Part shown: positions 7,189 to 16,339 of the stretch, in pieces | Layout of the letters: every line of letters starts with the position of its first letter | Position numbering within the stretch: position 1 is the first letter of the stretch | DNA from: Trichomonas tenax | Taxonomy: Eukaryota > Parabasalia > Trichomonadida > Trichomonadidae | Reading direction: 5' to 3' | Length of the DNA stretch: 17,150 bases | Assembly (NCBI GenBank): GCA_023091735.1 | Contig: JALKBU010001078.1 | Span: 1-17,150, forward strand | The notes under the pieces: model-generated | Told to the model about the DNA's origin: nothing | The model's database searches: none | Seen by the model: the letters and a program-made list of their open reading frames with translations, nothing else | Position numbers and translations under genes: made by a program

Positions 7189-7737
7189 ATGAACAAAACA
7201 GAAATAACATTAATACCAACATACGGAGTAGTTCCAGATGAAAAGGAAATTGAGTACCAGGAATTCGAATTTGGGCCATATAATTCTAATAGTGCAAATA
7301 TCGTTGCTGTTGGTGGCACTTTCGACAAGCTTCACTACGGACACAAGCTTTTGCTCACAGCAACGGCATTATATGCGAAAAATAAAGTTATTTGTGGTGT
7401 ATCCACAAATGTTGCTAAAAAGCAATTCGTTGACAAGATTGAGCCCCTCCACAAACGCATCGCGAAGACATCAGAGATGATTTTCAAGATCAATCCAGGA
7501 ATCGTTCTCCAAATCGAGGCAATCAGCGATGTTGCTGGTCCAGTTGGCAAACCAGGCGATTTGGATTTACTTGTTATTTCCCAGGAGACAACTTCTGTTG
7601 CTAAATTCGTTGAAGATTTAAGAAAGGAAAAGAATCTTCCTCCGATTGATATCATTTCCATCCCACTAGTCACGGCTAACGGTGAAAGACTATCCTCAAC
7701 AATGCTACGCTCCAAAGAAAGCATTGATCAAATCTAA
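7189..7737 (+). CDS. Phosphopantetheine adenylyltransferase (eukaryotic CoaD/Cab4 type)
   Basis: The enzyme transfers AMP from ATP to 4'-phosphopantetheine to give dephospho-CoA, the penultimate step of coenzyme A synthesis in the cytosol. Counting from the ATG at 7189, the nucleotidyltransferase fold starts with VGGTFDKLHYGHK (residues 41-53), which holds the T/HxGH nucleotide-binding motif (H49, H52). It closes with LSSTMLR (168-174), the second signature that binds ATP phosphates. Between them GVSTNVAKKQ and DVAGPVGKPGDLDLLVISQET match the eukaryotic/archaeal branch (yeast Cab4, PPAT domain of human CoA synthase) rather than short bacterial CoaD. No dephospho-CoA kinase domain is fused. 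The frame stays open for 57 codons upstream (from 7018) with protein-like sequence but no ATG, so the annotated start may miss an N-terminal domain. The first ATG on any transcript from that region is a short out-of-frame one at 7172. Confidence 0.9.
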   Translation: MNKTEITLIPTYGVVPDEKEIEYQEFEFGPYNSNSANIVAVGGTFDKLHYGHKLLLTATALYAKNKVICGVSTNVAKKQFVDKIEPLHKRIAKTSEMIFKINPGIVLQIEAISDVAGPVGKPGDLDLLVISQETTSVAKFVEDLRKEKNLPPIDIISIPLVTANGERLSSTMLRSKESIDQI

Positions 7738-7853
7738 TTTTTCTCTTTTTCGTTTTTGATTTAAAATTTATCTTTCATATCCACTACTCTATACACCATT
7801 CGTTTTTAAAGAAAGATTTCGATTTTTTTTTGATTAAAAAGTGACATTAATAT

Positions 7854-8663
7854 ATGAGTTTTTCTGCTTTTGGCGGTGCGGATGATTCCAGGGATACATT
7901 TTCTCCGTTTGGTGAAGAAAAGAAGGAAGAAGATACATCTATGCCGACTTTCGATGCATTTGGCGAACCCAAAAAGAAAGAAGATAATTCGATGCCAACA
8001 TTCGAAGCTTTTGGAGAACCGAAGAAAGAAGAAGACACTTCTATGCCGACATTTACAGCTTTTGGTGAAGAAAAGAAGGAAAAAGATAATTCTAAGCCTA
8101 CATTCGAAGCATTTGGTGAAGAAAAGAAAGAAGAGGATACTTATATGCCAACATTTGCTGCTTTTGGGGAAGAAAAGAAGGAAAATAATTCAATGCCTAC
8201 TTTTGAAGCTTTCGGAGACGAAAAGAAGGAAGAAAAAGAAGAAATGTCTACTTTTGAGGCCTTTGGAAGCGAGTCAAAGAAGGAAGAGACAGATATGCCA
8301 ACTTTCGGATCATTTGGAGATTCAAGCACAACTGGAGAGTTCACATCTTTCAGCAATGATAATTCAAACACACAGGAATTCACTTCATTCGGAATTGGTG
8401 AGTTTTCATCATTTAGTGATTTCTCTGGTGGCTTCGCAGCAGCCCCATATGAAAAGACTAAATCAGCACTCACATTATCACTCGAAGAAGTTAAAACTAA
8501 TCTCAGACCTGCAGATTATGAACAGATAAAGCTCGATTTCACTCCAATTTCAGAAAGAATCAGCATCCCTAAGGCAATTTCCTTCAAAGATTGTCCACTA
8601 GCGAAAGAGTTATCAGATTTTTGTACAACGAAACTCAATCATATTTATACATTTTCAGAATAA
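7854..8663 (+). CDS. FG-repeat protein, Nsp1-like nucleoporin candidate, 269 aa
   Basis: The ATG at 7854 opens with MSFSAFGG. Residues 13-163 are nine tandem units of 17 residues (one of 16) on the pattern xMPTFxAFGEEKKEEDTS. Each unit has a hydrophobic F-x-A-F-G patch followed by a highly charged Lys/Glu/Asp/Ser spacer. This closely resembles the FxFG repeats of yeast Nsp1, which have about 19-residue periods and K/E/D/S/T spacers. Residues 163-197 are rich in Phe, Ser and Gly (EFTSF twice, EFSSF, DFSGGF). Residues 198-269 form a separate, probably helical domain (LEEVKTNLRPADYEQIKLDF) that I do not recognise. No Nsp1-type long coiled coil is present. An FG nucleoporin or transport-associated role is inferred. 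The [DE]FxxF motifs also fit ligands of adaptor ear domains, so a clathrin-pathway accessory protein is the main alternative. The stop overlaps TAAA. Confidence 0.8.
   Translation: MSFSAFGGADDSRDTFSPFGEEKKEEDTSMPTFDAFGEPKKKEDNSMPTFEAFGEPKKEEDTSMPTFTAFGEEKKEKDNSKPTFEAFGEEKKEEDTYMPTFAAFGEEKKENNSMPTFEAFGDEKKEEKEEMSTFEAFGSESKKEETDMPTFGSFGDSSTTGEFTSFSNDNSNTQEFTSFGIGEFSSFSDFSGGFAAAPYEKTKSALTLSLEEVKTNLRPADYEQIKLDFTPISERISIPKAISFKDCPLAKELSDFCTTKLNHIYTFSE
7890..8345 (+). repeat. 51-bp coding tandem repeats
   Basis: The repeated codons for (M/K)(P/S)TF start at 7941, 7992, 8043, 8094, 8145, 8193, 8244 and 8295. The spacing is exactly 51 nt, apart from one 48-nt unit (8145-8193). A more diverged unit precedes them from 7890. 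The array is in frame throughout and encodes the 17-residue FG repeats. Copy number is likely to vary between strains. Confidence 0.9.
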
Positions 8664-8664
8664 A
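8661..8664 (+). terminator. TAAA polyadenylation-type signal over the stop
   Basis: The stop TAA is followed by A, giving the TAAA tetranucleotide that in T. vaginalis serves as the polyadenylation signal and often overlaps the stop codon. The same arrangement ends the BEACH gene at 16331-16334. Confidence 0.4.
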
Positions 8665-9181
8665 TATATTTGTGTATTTTTATTAACGAAACATGATTTT
8701 AGTTGATGAAATATAAATGAATTTTTAAATATCTAAATAAGAAAAATTCAAAATCGATATCGAGCTTTTGTTAGCTTGAAATCACAATATACAGTAATAA
8801 TATATGTTGTGGTTTGATTATTATGGGAAAATACAACTTTATTAAAAAAATTTAATGTGGTGGATTAGCCTTTACATGATGAATATGAAATAGAATATGT
8901 ATTTGGAATATATTTATCGAATAATTTAAGTGTGTTTTGAATGATTTTCGTCGTATAAACAGAAATATGTGCGATTTCGAGTATTTATCCAATGATAAAA
9001 GGCAAAAACAGCAATAATCGGATCGATTCTCACGTTTATGGTGATATAATTTTATTAATTTCGAGAATTATATAATAAAAAATGCATAAAATCAAAGATT
9101 TAACATAAAACCAATATTTCCACATCCAAATATAAACAAATTCAGATGAGAAACGAGTATTAAATAAAATTAGTTTTGGGA
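8664..9181. other. AT-rich intergenic spacer
   Basis: 518 bp separate the FG-repeat gene and the BEACH gene. No open frame of useful length, RNA gene or strong initiator motif is visible. The only structure noticed is a weak inverted pair, CACAATATA (8783-8791) with TATGTTGTG (8803-8811), with one mismatch. It presumably holds the promoter of the BEACH gene. Confidence 0.6.
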
Positions 9182-12100
9182 ATGGAATATGAAGAAATTT
9201 TACAGATTGTGTCAATAATATCAGTAAAATTTCCTACAGACATTCCATACGAGCTCATGGACTCTCCAATAGCTGAAAAACTAAAGTCGTTACCTTTCCC
9301 GCAACTCACAAATTTTGAAAAACTTGCAGTCAATGCTTCAACGACGCAATTCAAGACATACACAGAATTTCTGAAAGATGTATCGATTCCTTTCTCTTTT
9401 TCGCCTGAAATAATTGAAGATGTTATTAATTTGAATTATGAAACAAATGAAGCAGAATATTACATTGCGAATTTCATATTCTTATCTTTCATATTTTGGA
9501 TTCTTAGATATGAAAGCACGAAATCTGTTGATGACGTTTTAATTTTATTGAAATCATTACACAAAATTGCAAAAAACGAATATAAAAAGCGCACAATACA
9601 AATATTCTCCGTTGTTATGAAAATTTACATAAACTCGCAGCAATTTTCTCCAGAAAATGTTTTCGATTTACTTCCAAAGATATTGTCCGAGGTGAATTCG
9701 GAGTGGCATTTCTGCTCCAAATGGATATTTACGTTTCTCTCTATACTTTTCAATCTACCGGATAGAACGTTATACAATGAATTTGTCGGATTATTGAATA
9801 GTGAACTCAAAAAATCAACAGAAGTACTCAAAACGAGTGAATTTTCGTCTATGAGTCACATACTTGGTCGTGATATAATGAATTTAAATAGTTACTCAAT
9901 CGAATTATTTGCGAATTTAGCGTTAAGAGCTCAAGATAAACTCAGCGCCGAGTTTTTGGACTTTGTGATCTTTTCTTCGTTCTTCAATACTTTTGTTCCC
10001 ATACAATTCGAACAATTAAACGAAAATCCTGAATTACCTGAAATTGGATACACACTTCGAATAGAATATGCAACAGTTCAAGGACATATTTTTGATAAAG
10101 TTCCAGAAGAGTTTTCGAAAATAACACTGATAAATTATGAAATCAAACCTGAATTCATTGAACAACACAAACATTTACTCTCGGTAATCATCGCAAAATG
10201 TAACGCAACTCTTGTTCTCACGCTTATGCGGAGATGGTTGTCTCAACCAGGAACAGGAGAAACGATTTTAAATTATGTCGCAAATTTTCTCTATATTCTC
10301 GAAAAAATGAATTTATCGGCTGACAACTGTAAAGAATTAATAGACTTAGCATCGAAAACAACAGTCTTAACAAGTCCATTTAAAAACACAAATATTCCAG
10401 AATTACAACGCACATTGATCGATGTAACAAGGAAAGCTAACTTCTGTGTAGTCCCGCAACTCATAAAATCGCTCAAAACACACGACGTTAGCTATAGTAT
10501 TTTAAGAGTTTTATTCAATAATTTCGATTTAATTGGGAAGGAGATCTTTCAATGTTCTGAATTGCTCAAAAACATCGTTCACATCTTCTTCTGCGCGTAT
10601 GAAAAGCAAGGAACGAAAACTATTTTGTCAGATATTTATTTATTCTTTATGAAAACAATTCAGGTTACAGAGTATGCCAACATTTGCTTTTCGATGTTAG
10701 AATTCAACACATTAATAATCTTCTTCATTTTAGATGAAGTTGTTCGAAATCAAGCTTTACAAAATTTGCGATTATTTTTGCTAAATGAGCATTCAAGCAT
10801 TGCCTTGGCCTTTCCAAATGCTTTATCCACACTTTTCCACACATTATCACTCGATGATAATGATCCTGTTTTTCAAACAATAACAGATGATATTCTCGAT
10901 ATGTTGAATTATTGTTTGTCCGTGAGGCCACGATTGTCTTTAGTTCTTTCATGCATTCATCCCGTCTTCAAGTCAGTACTCGAAAGAGTTGGTGAAACTC
11001 CGGTAGATTATAAGATTCTTATAAATGTTATTAAATTCACAAAAATTGTCATTACAGATATGAACTGCGATCCTTCTGTTATACCTCTTATCATAAAGAA
11101 GGTCATGAAAATGACCAGTGAAGAATTTCATGATGAAATTCAATCCGAACTTTATGAATTAGCAATATATTCTAATCCACGTGAAATATTACGATTCAGC
11201 AACTTATTGCAGCCAATTTTACAGCGATATACCAAAAATGAAGATAAAATCACATTTATTCGCATGATTATCGAAATTATCAAAATATCACGCAACAATC
11301 TTGTAGAGCTCACTAAGGCTAAGTTTGATGAATTCCTTTTGGACGAAATCGCGAGTTTTGTATCAAAAGATGAAGACAACGATGTTTTAATTGATGCTTA
11401 TCTCGATCTATTAACAGAAATTCATTGTAAGATTGCTTCGACTGCCAGCGTCTCAAAATACATTAAACTGTTTGCCCCATATGAAAGCAAGTATATCCAT
11501 CCAAATCTCGACTCTATCTTTAATCATTTCGTCAATATCATTCAGAGATCAATGACAGAACCCGTTCCTTATATCCCTTTAAGGAATGGATCCCCGAGCA
11601 TCGAAATAACGCTCAAAGAGACAGCGTTCACACTTTGCACTTATATGTTTATCGAACCTCATGACACAGTGACATATGACTCTATTTGGACAATCAAAAT
11701 GCCAAATGCAGCAGTTTCTTTGTGCATACAGAACTTGAAATATGTATTCAGCTTCAACAACAGCAACAACTTACACGCATTCCCAATAAATAAGAACAAG
11801 ATTGGCTGCTGGTTCTGGCTCGCAATAGCAATCAAGTTCGAAGCCAATTTAATCAGATTAACATTCATCGAAGAAAATCGCGAAGACATTATATTCCCAT
11901 GTGAACCATGTTTAGAGCGCAAAATCTTCATCGGGCCTTCAAATCAGAAGAATAATCAGCCGCCAATCGCATACATATCAAATGCAGTTATTACTAAATA
12001 TGATATGAAAGCACCAAACTTCAAATCAAAGGAGGATCAACTCATTTCATTCCAACTTGAAGAAATTAACAGAAAGATCATAATAACATCATCGTATCAG

Positions 12101-15100
12101 TCTATTCAATTATTAGGAAGTTTAGAATCAAAGTTATCACTTTTCCCGAACATCTTTGCTCACGTTGTTGGATTTAAATTCTTTTCGATCATATTCGCAG
12201 AAGAACCTATGGAATCTGTTTCAGGAAGAAAAGTTTATGATCTTTTTGTTATCATTTTCAAAGGTTTGAAAGCAATGTTTACAGCATTTAGACCTTTAGA
12301 GTTATATTTCTTGAAAGGCGAATGTACTTCTCTTTTGTGCAATTTCTTATACATCACGAGACTAAGTATTGAACTTTTCACTGCCATTCTTGAGTTTGCA
12401 GATTCCATAGAGAACAAAGCACTTAAAGAAGAAGTCTTTATTCACATTGTTCTTGCCATTAACATGTGGAAAGAAGCTCCACAAGATGTTCTTGTTGCAG
12501 TAACAGCATCATGGTGCAGCATTTTGGAAAAGTCCAATATTCATTTGTTTAATGCAGCGATGCCGATTATATCTGTAATGCAAGAAATTAAACTTCAATC
12601 AATGCTTCCTAATCCATGTGTAATGCTTTTAGGCCATTACTCAAATATCGCCGCAAACATGATTCTCTTTGATGAAACAAGTTACAACTTCGATTGCCTC
12701 ATTGGTGAAATTGTTTCATCTCTTACTGCTCAGCAAGCGATAATCATGAACACGATCATGCAAACAGTTTTGAACAGTGAAAAGATCAATGGATCGCATG
12801 TGAAAGACAGAGAAGATTGTTTCTTTTTGATACAAAGTATATTAAGAATTCCTGATGAATCACTTCTTGTAATGATATTAGATTGCGTCATTTTGTCACA
12901 CACGAGGCATGTTTTTGATACAATTCCTTTATTCTATCATATATCTATTGTTCAAAGAATGCTTCTTCCAGAGATGATCTCGATAAATGCAATTAATCTC
13001 ATTGCTGCTAAGACTTCTTGCACATCTGATCTCATTGGAATTCTTGTCAAAATGTCATCGCAACTTGGTCAAGAAGCAATTGACATTGCAGCAAAGAGCC
13101 TCAGACTCGATCAGACATTTGCCAAACCAGAATTATGCTGTTTTGTGAATGAGCTCTATTATCATTCAGACAGATCAAACATCAACAAATATTTCGAATT
13201 TTTGGATACTTATGTTCCTAATGCTCTCGAGCTTCTCAAAATGAATGAAATTTTCGACATTGATCTTCTCACTCCTTACATATTCCACGTTGTTGTGTCT
13301 ACTTTGAACTATGATATCAACAAAGTTATCGCAATGATGCTCTTTGGATGTGTCAAAAACATCAGAGATAGAATGCGCCATCTTATCGAAGAAAGTCCAT
13401 TCCAACGACGAAAACCATCTGCAAAAAGAACAATCATTCTTGGCGAAAAGGTTCTCAACATGCAGAAATTCAATCCAACATTCACTTTCGACATTAAAAT
13501 AGACAACAACAATGAATGGGTCGATAAACCAGCTGCGTTAATGATATTGGAACACATTGATCAAAACAAACCTAAAGTTGATGACTATCTTAAAGATCTT
13601 CTCGTTTTAACATCAATCATGGCTGGAGAAGATAAGTATTCCCATCTATTGAGCAAAGATCCAACAGTCGAGTTTGTTGCAAAGTTCTTCAAGTTCAATC
13701 GAGATCCAAGTGATGATTCCTTCAGTGATGTTAATCTTCAAAAGATTCCTAAATACTTTGATAACCTCTTCTTCCCTTATGAAAAGAATGTTGTTAAGCT
13801 TTACAACAACTTCCATTCATTCATCACAAATCAAGAAGATGTTATCAATGGTAAAATGCAGATGACAAAAGCTGATGAATTCGTTAATGGTTATTTCGAG
13901 GCATTTTCCAAAACGTATGAAGACTTCTGCACCCGCAAGAATTCATATCTTGTAAAATGGAATAAATTTGTTCAAGAGTTCGCCCAGAAGCATGCACCGT
14001 GGTACCAATACTTTGTTCCATCACAAGACAGACACACGCACTTGATGAGAGATGAAGTTATGGTTCGCGGTGTTCCACACAAACTTGTTGCGAACTCGAA
14101 CTTTGATGATCACCTTCTCGCTTCACTCATTCGTGATACAGGAGGCCACAAGGAAGCTGAGAGGCTGATGAAAGAGAAAGAACAAAGCAAGAAAGTCGTG
14201 AGGACAATCGGTATTGAGATTCCTAAATTCGACAGTTCTTCTGAGAAACAAAATTCGCCGAAGGAAGAAGTTGTAACAAAAACATTCACGTGCCAGCGTA
14301 TAACAGTCACGGGTATCGACGATGCAACTCTTGAATTTGGATCAGTCATTACGATTAAATCTGCAAAAGCTACTGTATCATTCGATAAAGAAGAAGTTCA
14401 AACAATTTATCTCAGGACATTCCTTCAAAAACCAACCGCTTTAGAAATCTTCTTGAACTGCGTTTCCTATTTCCTGAACTTTGAACAAGGTGTCTTATCA
14501 CAAGTATTCAAGTATTTCGACAAATATATTCAAAGAAATGTTGTTTTCAACAAACCTCCAAAATCTATTTTCAGTTCAACAGATTTCATGGAAAATTGGA
14601 TCAGTGGAGAAATCACTAATTTCGAATATCTCGTTTGCTTGAACAAATACAGTGGTAGGTCATTCAATGATCCAGCGCAGTACCCAATGATGCCGTGGGT
14701 CCTTCAAGACTATGAAAGCGAGTCAATTGACTTCAGTGATCCAAAATATTACAGAAACTTATCGAAGCCAATGGGAGCATTGAATCCAGAGCGTCTCGAG
14801 ATCCTAAAAAAGAATGCTGATAACAGGAATGTTGGTCTCCCCAAAGATCAATGGTTCCTATATTCAACAGGACCTATTTGTCCAATGCAAGTTTATGGTT
14901 ACTTTGTGCGTCAAGAACCATTCACATCGATGCACATTCAGTTCCAAGGCGGTAAATTTGATAACTCGTCGAGAATTTTCAAGTCCATACAAACATGTTT
15001 CAAGAATGCGACACATCACTTGCAAAGCTTCTATGAACTAACTCCTGAGTTCTTCTGTTCTCCAGAATTTTTGACAAATGTCGAGAATTATGATTTAGGA

Positions 15101-16333
15101 ACTGGCGATGAAGGTGATGTCAAACTTCCGCCATGGGCAGTTAACGATATTGCCTTTGTTTACATGAACAGGAAGGCGCTGGAAAGCGAATATGTTTCAT
15201 CAAATCTCCATAACTGGATTGACTTGATTTGGGGATACAAACAGAACGGTTCAAAAGCTGTCGAAGCTGACAATGTCTTTGATCCAGCGATGTATGAAAC
15301 ATTCAACAAAGATAGCGACTTGAGCATGAAGATTCACACAGAAACAGTAAGAAAGGAAGTTGGACAAATCCCAACACAGTTATTCACAGAGCCACACAAA
15401 CAGAAAAACATTTCTAAAACGAACATTGTTCTCGGGAAAGAAGTTCTGATTAACTTAGCAGACGTTCAAGCAGTTGCTTGGCAGATTGTACAAATCGACA
15501 AGCTTAATGTGAAGCTTCTGTTGTTTACACAAAGCAGCGGTGATACATGTTATAAAGTCAACCTTGTGACAAGCGATTTCGATGCCGAAGAAAAGTTCAC
15601 TGCTGGTAAATCATTTGCAAAATGCGCCTGCAAATCTTGCGACAAGATTGTTACGTTTGATATCGATTCGAATTCTGTTGTTTGTTATAATTACTTCAAG
15701 AAAGTTTATAAGAATTCGGAGCCATTCTATGGATTCGTGAATGATATCTCCACAGACGGAACTGCTTCAGCAATTGCATGCGATGATGGAACAATGCTTG
15801 TCCTTGATATTGATACAATGCAGATGAAATTCAAACTGAATACATATGGCGACAGTCCTGTTTGCATTGATATCAATACAGAATATGATATGGTTGTTGT
15901 CGGCACAGAACTTGGTTCATTGCACTTCATCTCTTTGTACCACAAAGCCATTATGAGGACGGTTTACTTGAAAGGAAAGATCTCAATCGTCAGAGTATCC
16001 CCAGGATGGGGATTTGTCTTGGTTTACGTCGTCACAGGCGAACAGACATTTGAAATGAAGCTATTCACAATGAATGGCGACCTTATTAAGTCAACGGCAG
16101 TTTCCGATTCTGTCGTTGACATTAAGTTATATGCGGATAAAAGCGGGTTCGATCATTGCGTTTATATAAATACCCGCGGAAAGATTTTCGGATTTGAGCT
16201 GTTTTATGTTGATAATCAGCATAGAACAGTTCATTTTTGCAATTACCCTCTTATGAAGATTGACTATATCAGAGAAATTAACAGCGTGATTGCATTCGGA
16301 AAGAAAGCGAAATTTGTAATTGTTCCTTTGTAA
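9182..16333 (+). CDS. BEACH-domain protein with ConA-like, PH-like and WD40 regions, 2383 aa
   Basis: BEACH proteins (LYST, neurobeachin, LRBA, Dictyostelium Lvs) act in vesicle and lysosome trafficking and membrane fusion. Here a long helical, armadillo-like region (about 1-800) is followed by a ConA/LamG-like beta segment (about 805-905: ETAFTLCTYMF, WTIKMPNA, GCWFWLAIAI). A second helical stretch follows, then a PH-like domain (about 1695-1765: FTCQRITVTG, ATLEFGSVITI, IYLRTFLQKPTALEIFL). The BEACH domain covers about 1798-2075, with WISGEITNFEYLVCLN, GRSFNDPAQYP and MPWVLQDY at its start and VGQIPTQLFTEPH at its end. About 2095-2383 is a WD40-type propeller (GTASAIACDDGTMLVLDI, GSLHFIS). 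Order and length match the family. The start is the ATG at 9182, since a stop lies at 9161-9163 and no other ATG intervenes. A single intronless frame of 7.1 kb is normal for trichomonads. Which subfamily it belongs to cannot be told by eye. Confidence 0.93.
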   Translation: MEYEEILQIVSIISVKFPTDIPYELMDSPIAEKLKSLPFPQLTNFEKLAVNASTTQFKTYTEFLKDVSIPFSFSPEIIEDVINLNYETNEAEYYIANFIFLSFIFWILRYESTKSVDDVLILLKSLHKIAKNEYKKRTIQIFSVVMKIYINSQQFSPENVFDLLPKILSEVNSEWHFCSKWIFTFLSILFNLPDRTLYNEFVGLLNSELKKSTEVLKTSEFSSMSHILGRDIMNLNSYSIELFANLALRAQDKLSAEFLDFVIFSSFFNTFVPIQFEQLNENPELPEIGYTLRIEYATVQGHIFDKVPEEFSKITLINYEIKPEFIEQHKHLLSVIIAKCNATLVLTLMRRWLSQPGTGETILNYVANFLYILEKMNLSADNCKELIDLASKTTVLTSPFKNTNIPELQRTLIDVTRKANFCVVPQLIKSLKTHDVSYSILRVLFNNFDLIGKEIFQCSELLKNIVHIFFCAYEKQGTKTILSDIYLFFMKTIQVTEYANICFSMLEFNTLIIFFILDEVVRNQALQNLRLFLLNEHSSIALAFPNALSTLFHTLSLDDNDPVFQTITDDILDMLNYCLSVRPRLSLVLSCIHPVFKSVLERVGETPVDYKILINVIKFTKIVITDMNCDPSVIPLIIKKVMKMTSEEFHDEIQSELYELAIYSNPREILRFSNLLQPILQRYTKNEDKITFIRMIIEIIKISRNNLVELTKAKFDEFLLDEIASFVSKDEDNDVLIDAYLDLLTEIHCKIASTASVSKYIKLFAPYESKYIHPNLDSIFNHFVNIIQRSMTEPVPYIPLRNGSPSIEITLKETAFTLCTYMFIEPHDTVTYDSIWTIKMPNAAVSLCIQNLKYVFSFNNSNNLHAFPINKNKIGCWFWLAIAIKFEANLIRLTFIEENREDIIFPCEPCLERKIFIGPSNQKNNQPPIAYISNAVITKYDMKAPNFKSKEDQLISFQLEEINRKIIITSSYQSIQLLGSLESKLSLFPNIFAHVVGFKFFSIIFAEEPMESVSGRKVYDLFVIIFKGLKAMFTAFRPLELYFLKGECTSLLCNFLYITRLSIELFTAILEFADSIENKALKEEVFIHIVLAINMWKEAPQDVLVAVTASWCSILEKSNIHLFNAAMPIISVMQEIKLQSMLPNPCVMLLGHYSNIAANMILFDETSYNFDCLIGEIVSSLTAQQAIIMNTIMQTVLNSEKINGSHVKDREDCFFLIQSILRIPDESLLVMILDCVILSHTRHVFDTIPLFYHISIVQRMLLPEMISINAINLIAAKTSCTSDLIGILVKMSSQLGQEAIDIAAKSLRLDQTFAKPELCCFVNELYYHSDRSNINKYFEFLDTYVPNALELLKMNEIFDIDLLTPYIFHVVVSTLNYDINKVIAMMLFGCVKNIRDRMRHLIEESPFQRRKPSAKRTIILGEKVLNMQKFNPTFTFDIKIDNNNEWVDKPAALMILEHIDQNKPKVDDYLKDLLVLTSIMAGEDKYSHLLSKDPTVEFVAKFFKFNRDPSDDSFSDVNLQKIPKYFDNLFFPYEKNVVKLYNNFHSFITNQEDVINGKMQMTKADEFVNGYFEAFSKTYEDFCTRKNSYLVKWNKFVQEFAQKHAPWYQYFVPSQDRHTHLMRDEVMVRGVPHKLVANSNFDDHLLASLIRDTGGHKEAERLMKEKEQSKKVVRTIGIEIPKFDSSSEKQNSPKEEVVTKTFTCQRITVTGIDDATLEFGSVITIKSAKATVSFDKEEVQTIYLRTFLQKPTALEIFLNCVSYFLNFEQGVLSQVFKYFDKYIQRNVVFNKPPKSIFSSTDFMENWISGEITNFEYLVCLNKYSGRSFNDPAQYPMMPWVLQDYESESIDFSDPKYYRNLSKPMGALNPERLEILKKNADNRNVGLPKDQWFLYSTGPICPMQVYGYFVRQEPFTSMHIQFQGGKFDNSSRIFKSIQTCFKNATHHLQSFYELTPEFFCSPEFLTNVENYDLGTGDEGDVKLPPWAVNDIAFVYMNRKALESEYVSSNLHNWIDLIWGYKQNGSKAVEADNVFDPAMYETFNKDSDLSMKIHTETVRKEVGQIPTQLFTEPHKQKNISKTNIVLGKEVLINLADVQAVAWQIVQIDKLNVKLLLFTQSSGDTCYKVNLVTSDFDAEEKFTAGKSFAKCACKSCDKIVTFDIDSNSVVCYNYFKKVYKNSEPFYGFVNDISTDGTASAIACDDGTMLVLDIDTMQMKFKLNTYGDSPVCIDINTEYDMVVVGTELGSLHFISLYHKAIMRTVYLKGKISIVRVSPGWGFVLVYVVTGEQTFEMKLFTMNGDLIKSTAVSDSVVDIKLYADKSGFDHCVYINTRGKIFGFELFYVDNQHRTVHFCNYPLMKIDYIREINSVIAFGKKAKFVIVPL

Positions 16334-16334
16334 A
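16331..16334 (+). terminator. TAAA polyadenylation-type signal over the BEACH stop
   Basis: TAA plus A at the stop codon gives the TAAA tetranucleotide used by T. vaginalis genes. Cleavage would fall in the AT-rich stretch that follows, where the decayed gene on the other strand begins. Confidence 0.4.
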
Positions 16335-16339
16335 TTTAT

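Noticed and set aside
7870..8529. Long alternative-frame and antisense open frames across the 51-bp repeats
   Set aside because: They arise from the repeat period being a multiple of three and give very biased Lys/Arg/Leu or Ser/Phe sequence.
7854..8663. Clathrin light chain identity for the FG-repeat protein
   Set aside because: Length and acidity are similar, but no long heavy-chain-binding helix or typical light-chain segment is visible; the FG repeats fit nucleoporins better.
8783..8811. Hairpin in the FG/BEACH spacer
   Set aside because: Short AT-rich arms with a mismatch are expected by chance in this composition.
16127..16333. Minus-strand coding sequence overlapping the end of the BEACH gene
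   Set aside because: It is only the run-on of the broken BTB-like frame past its lost stop; the plus strand here is clear WD40 coding sequence.
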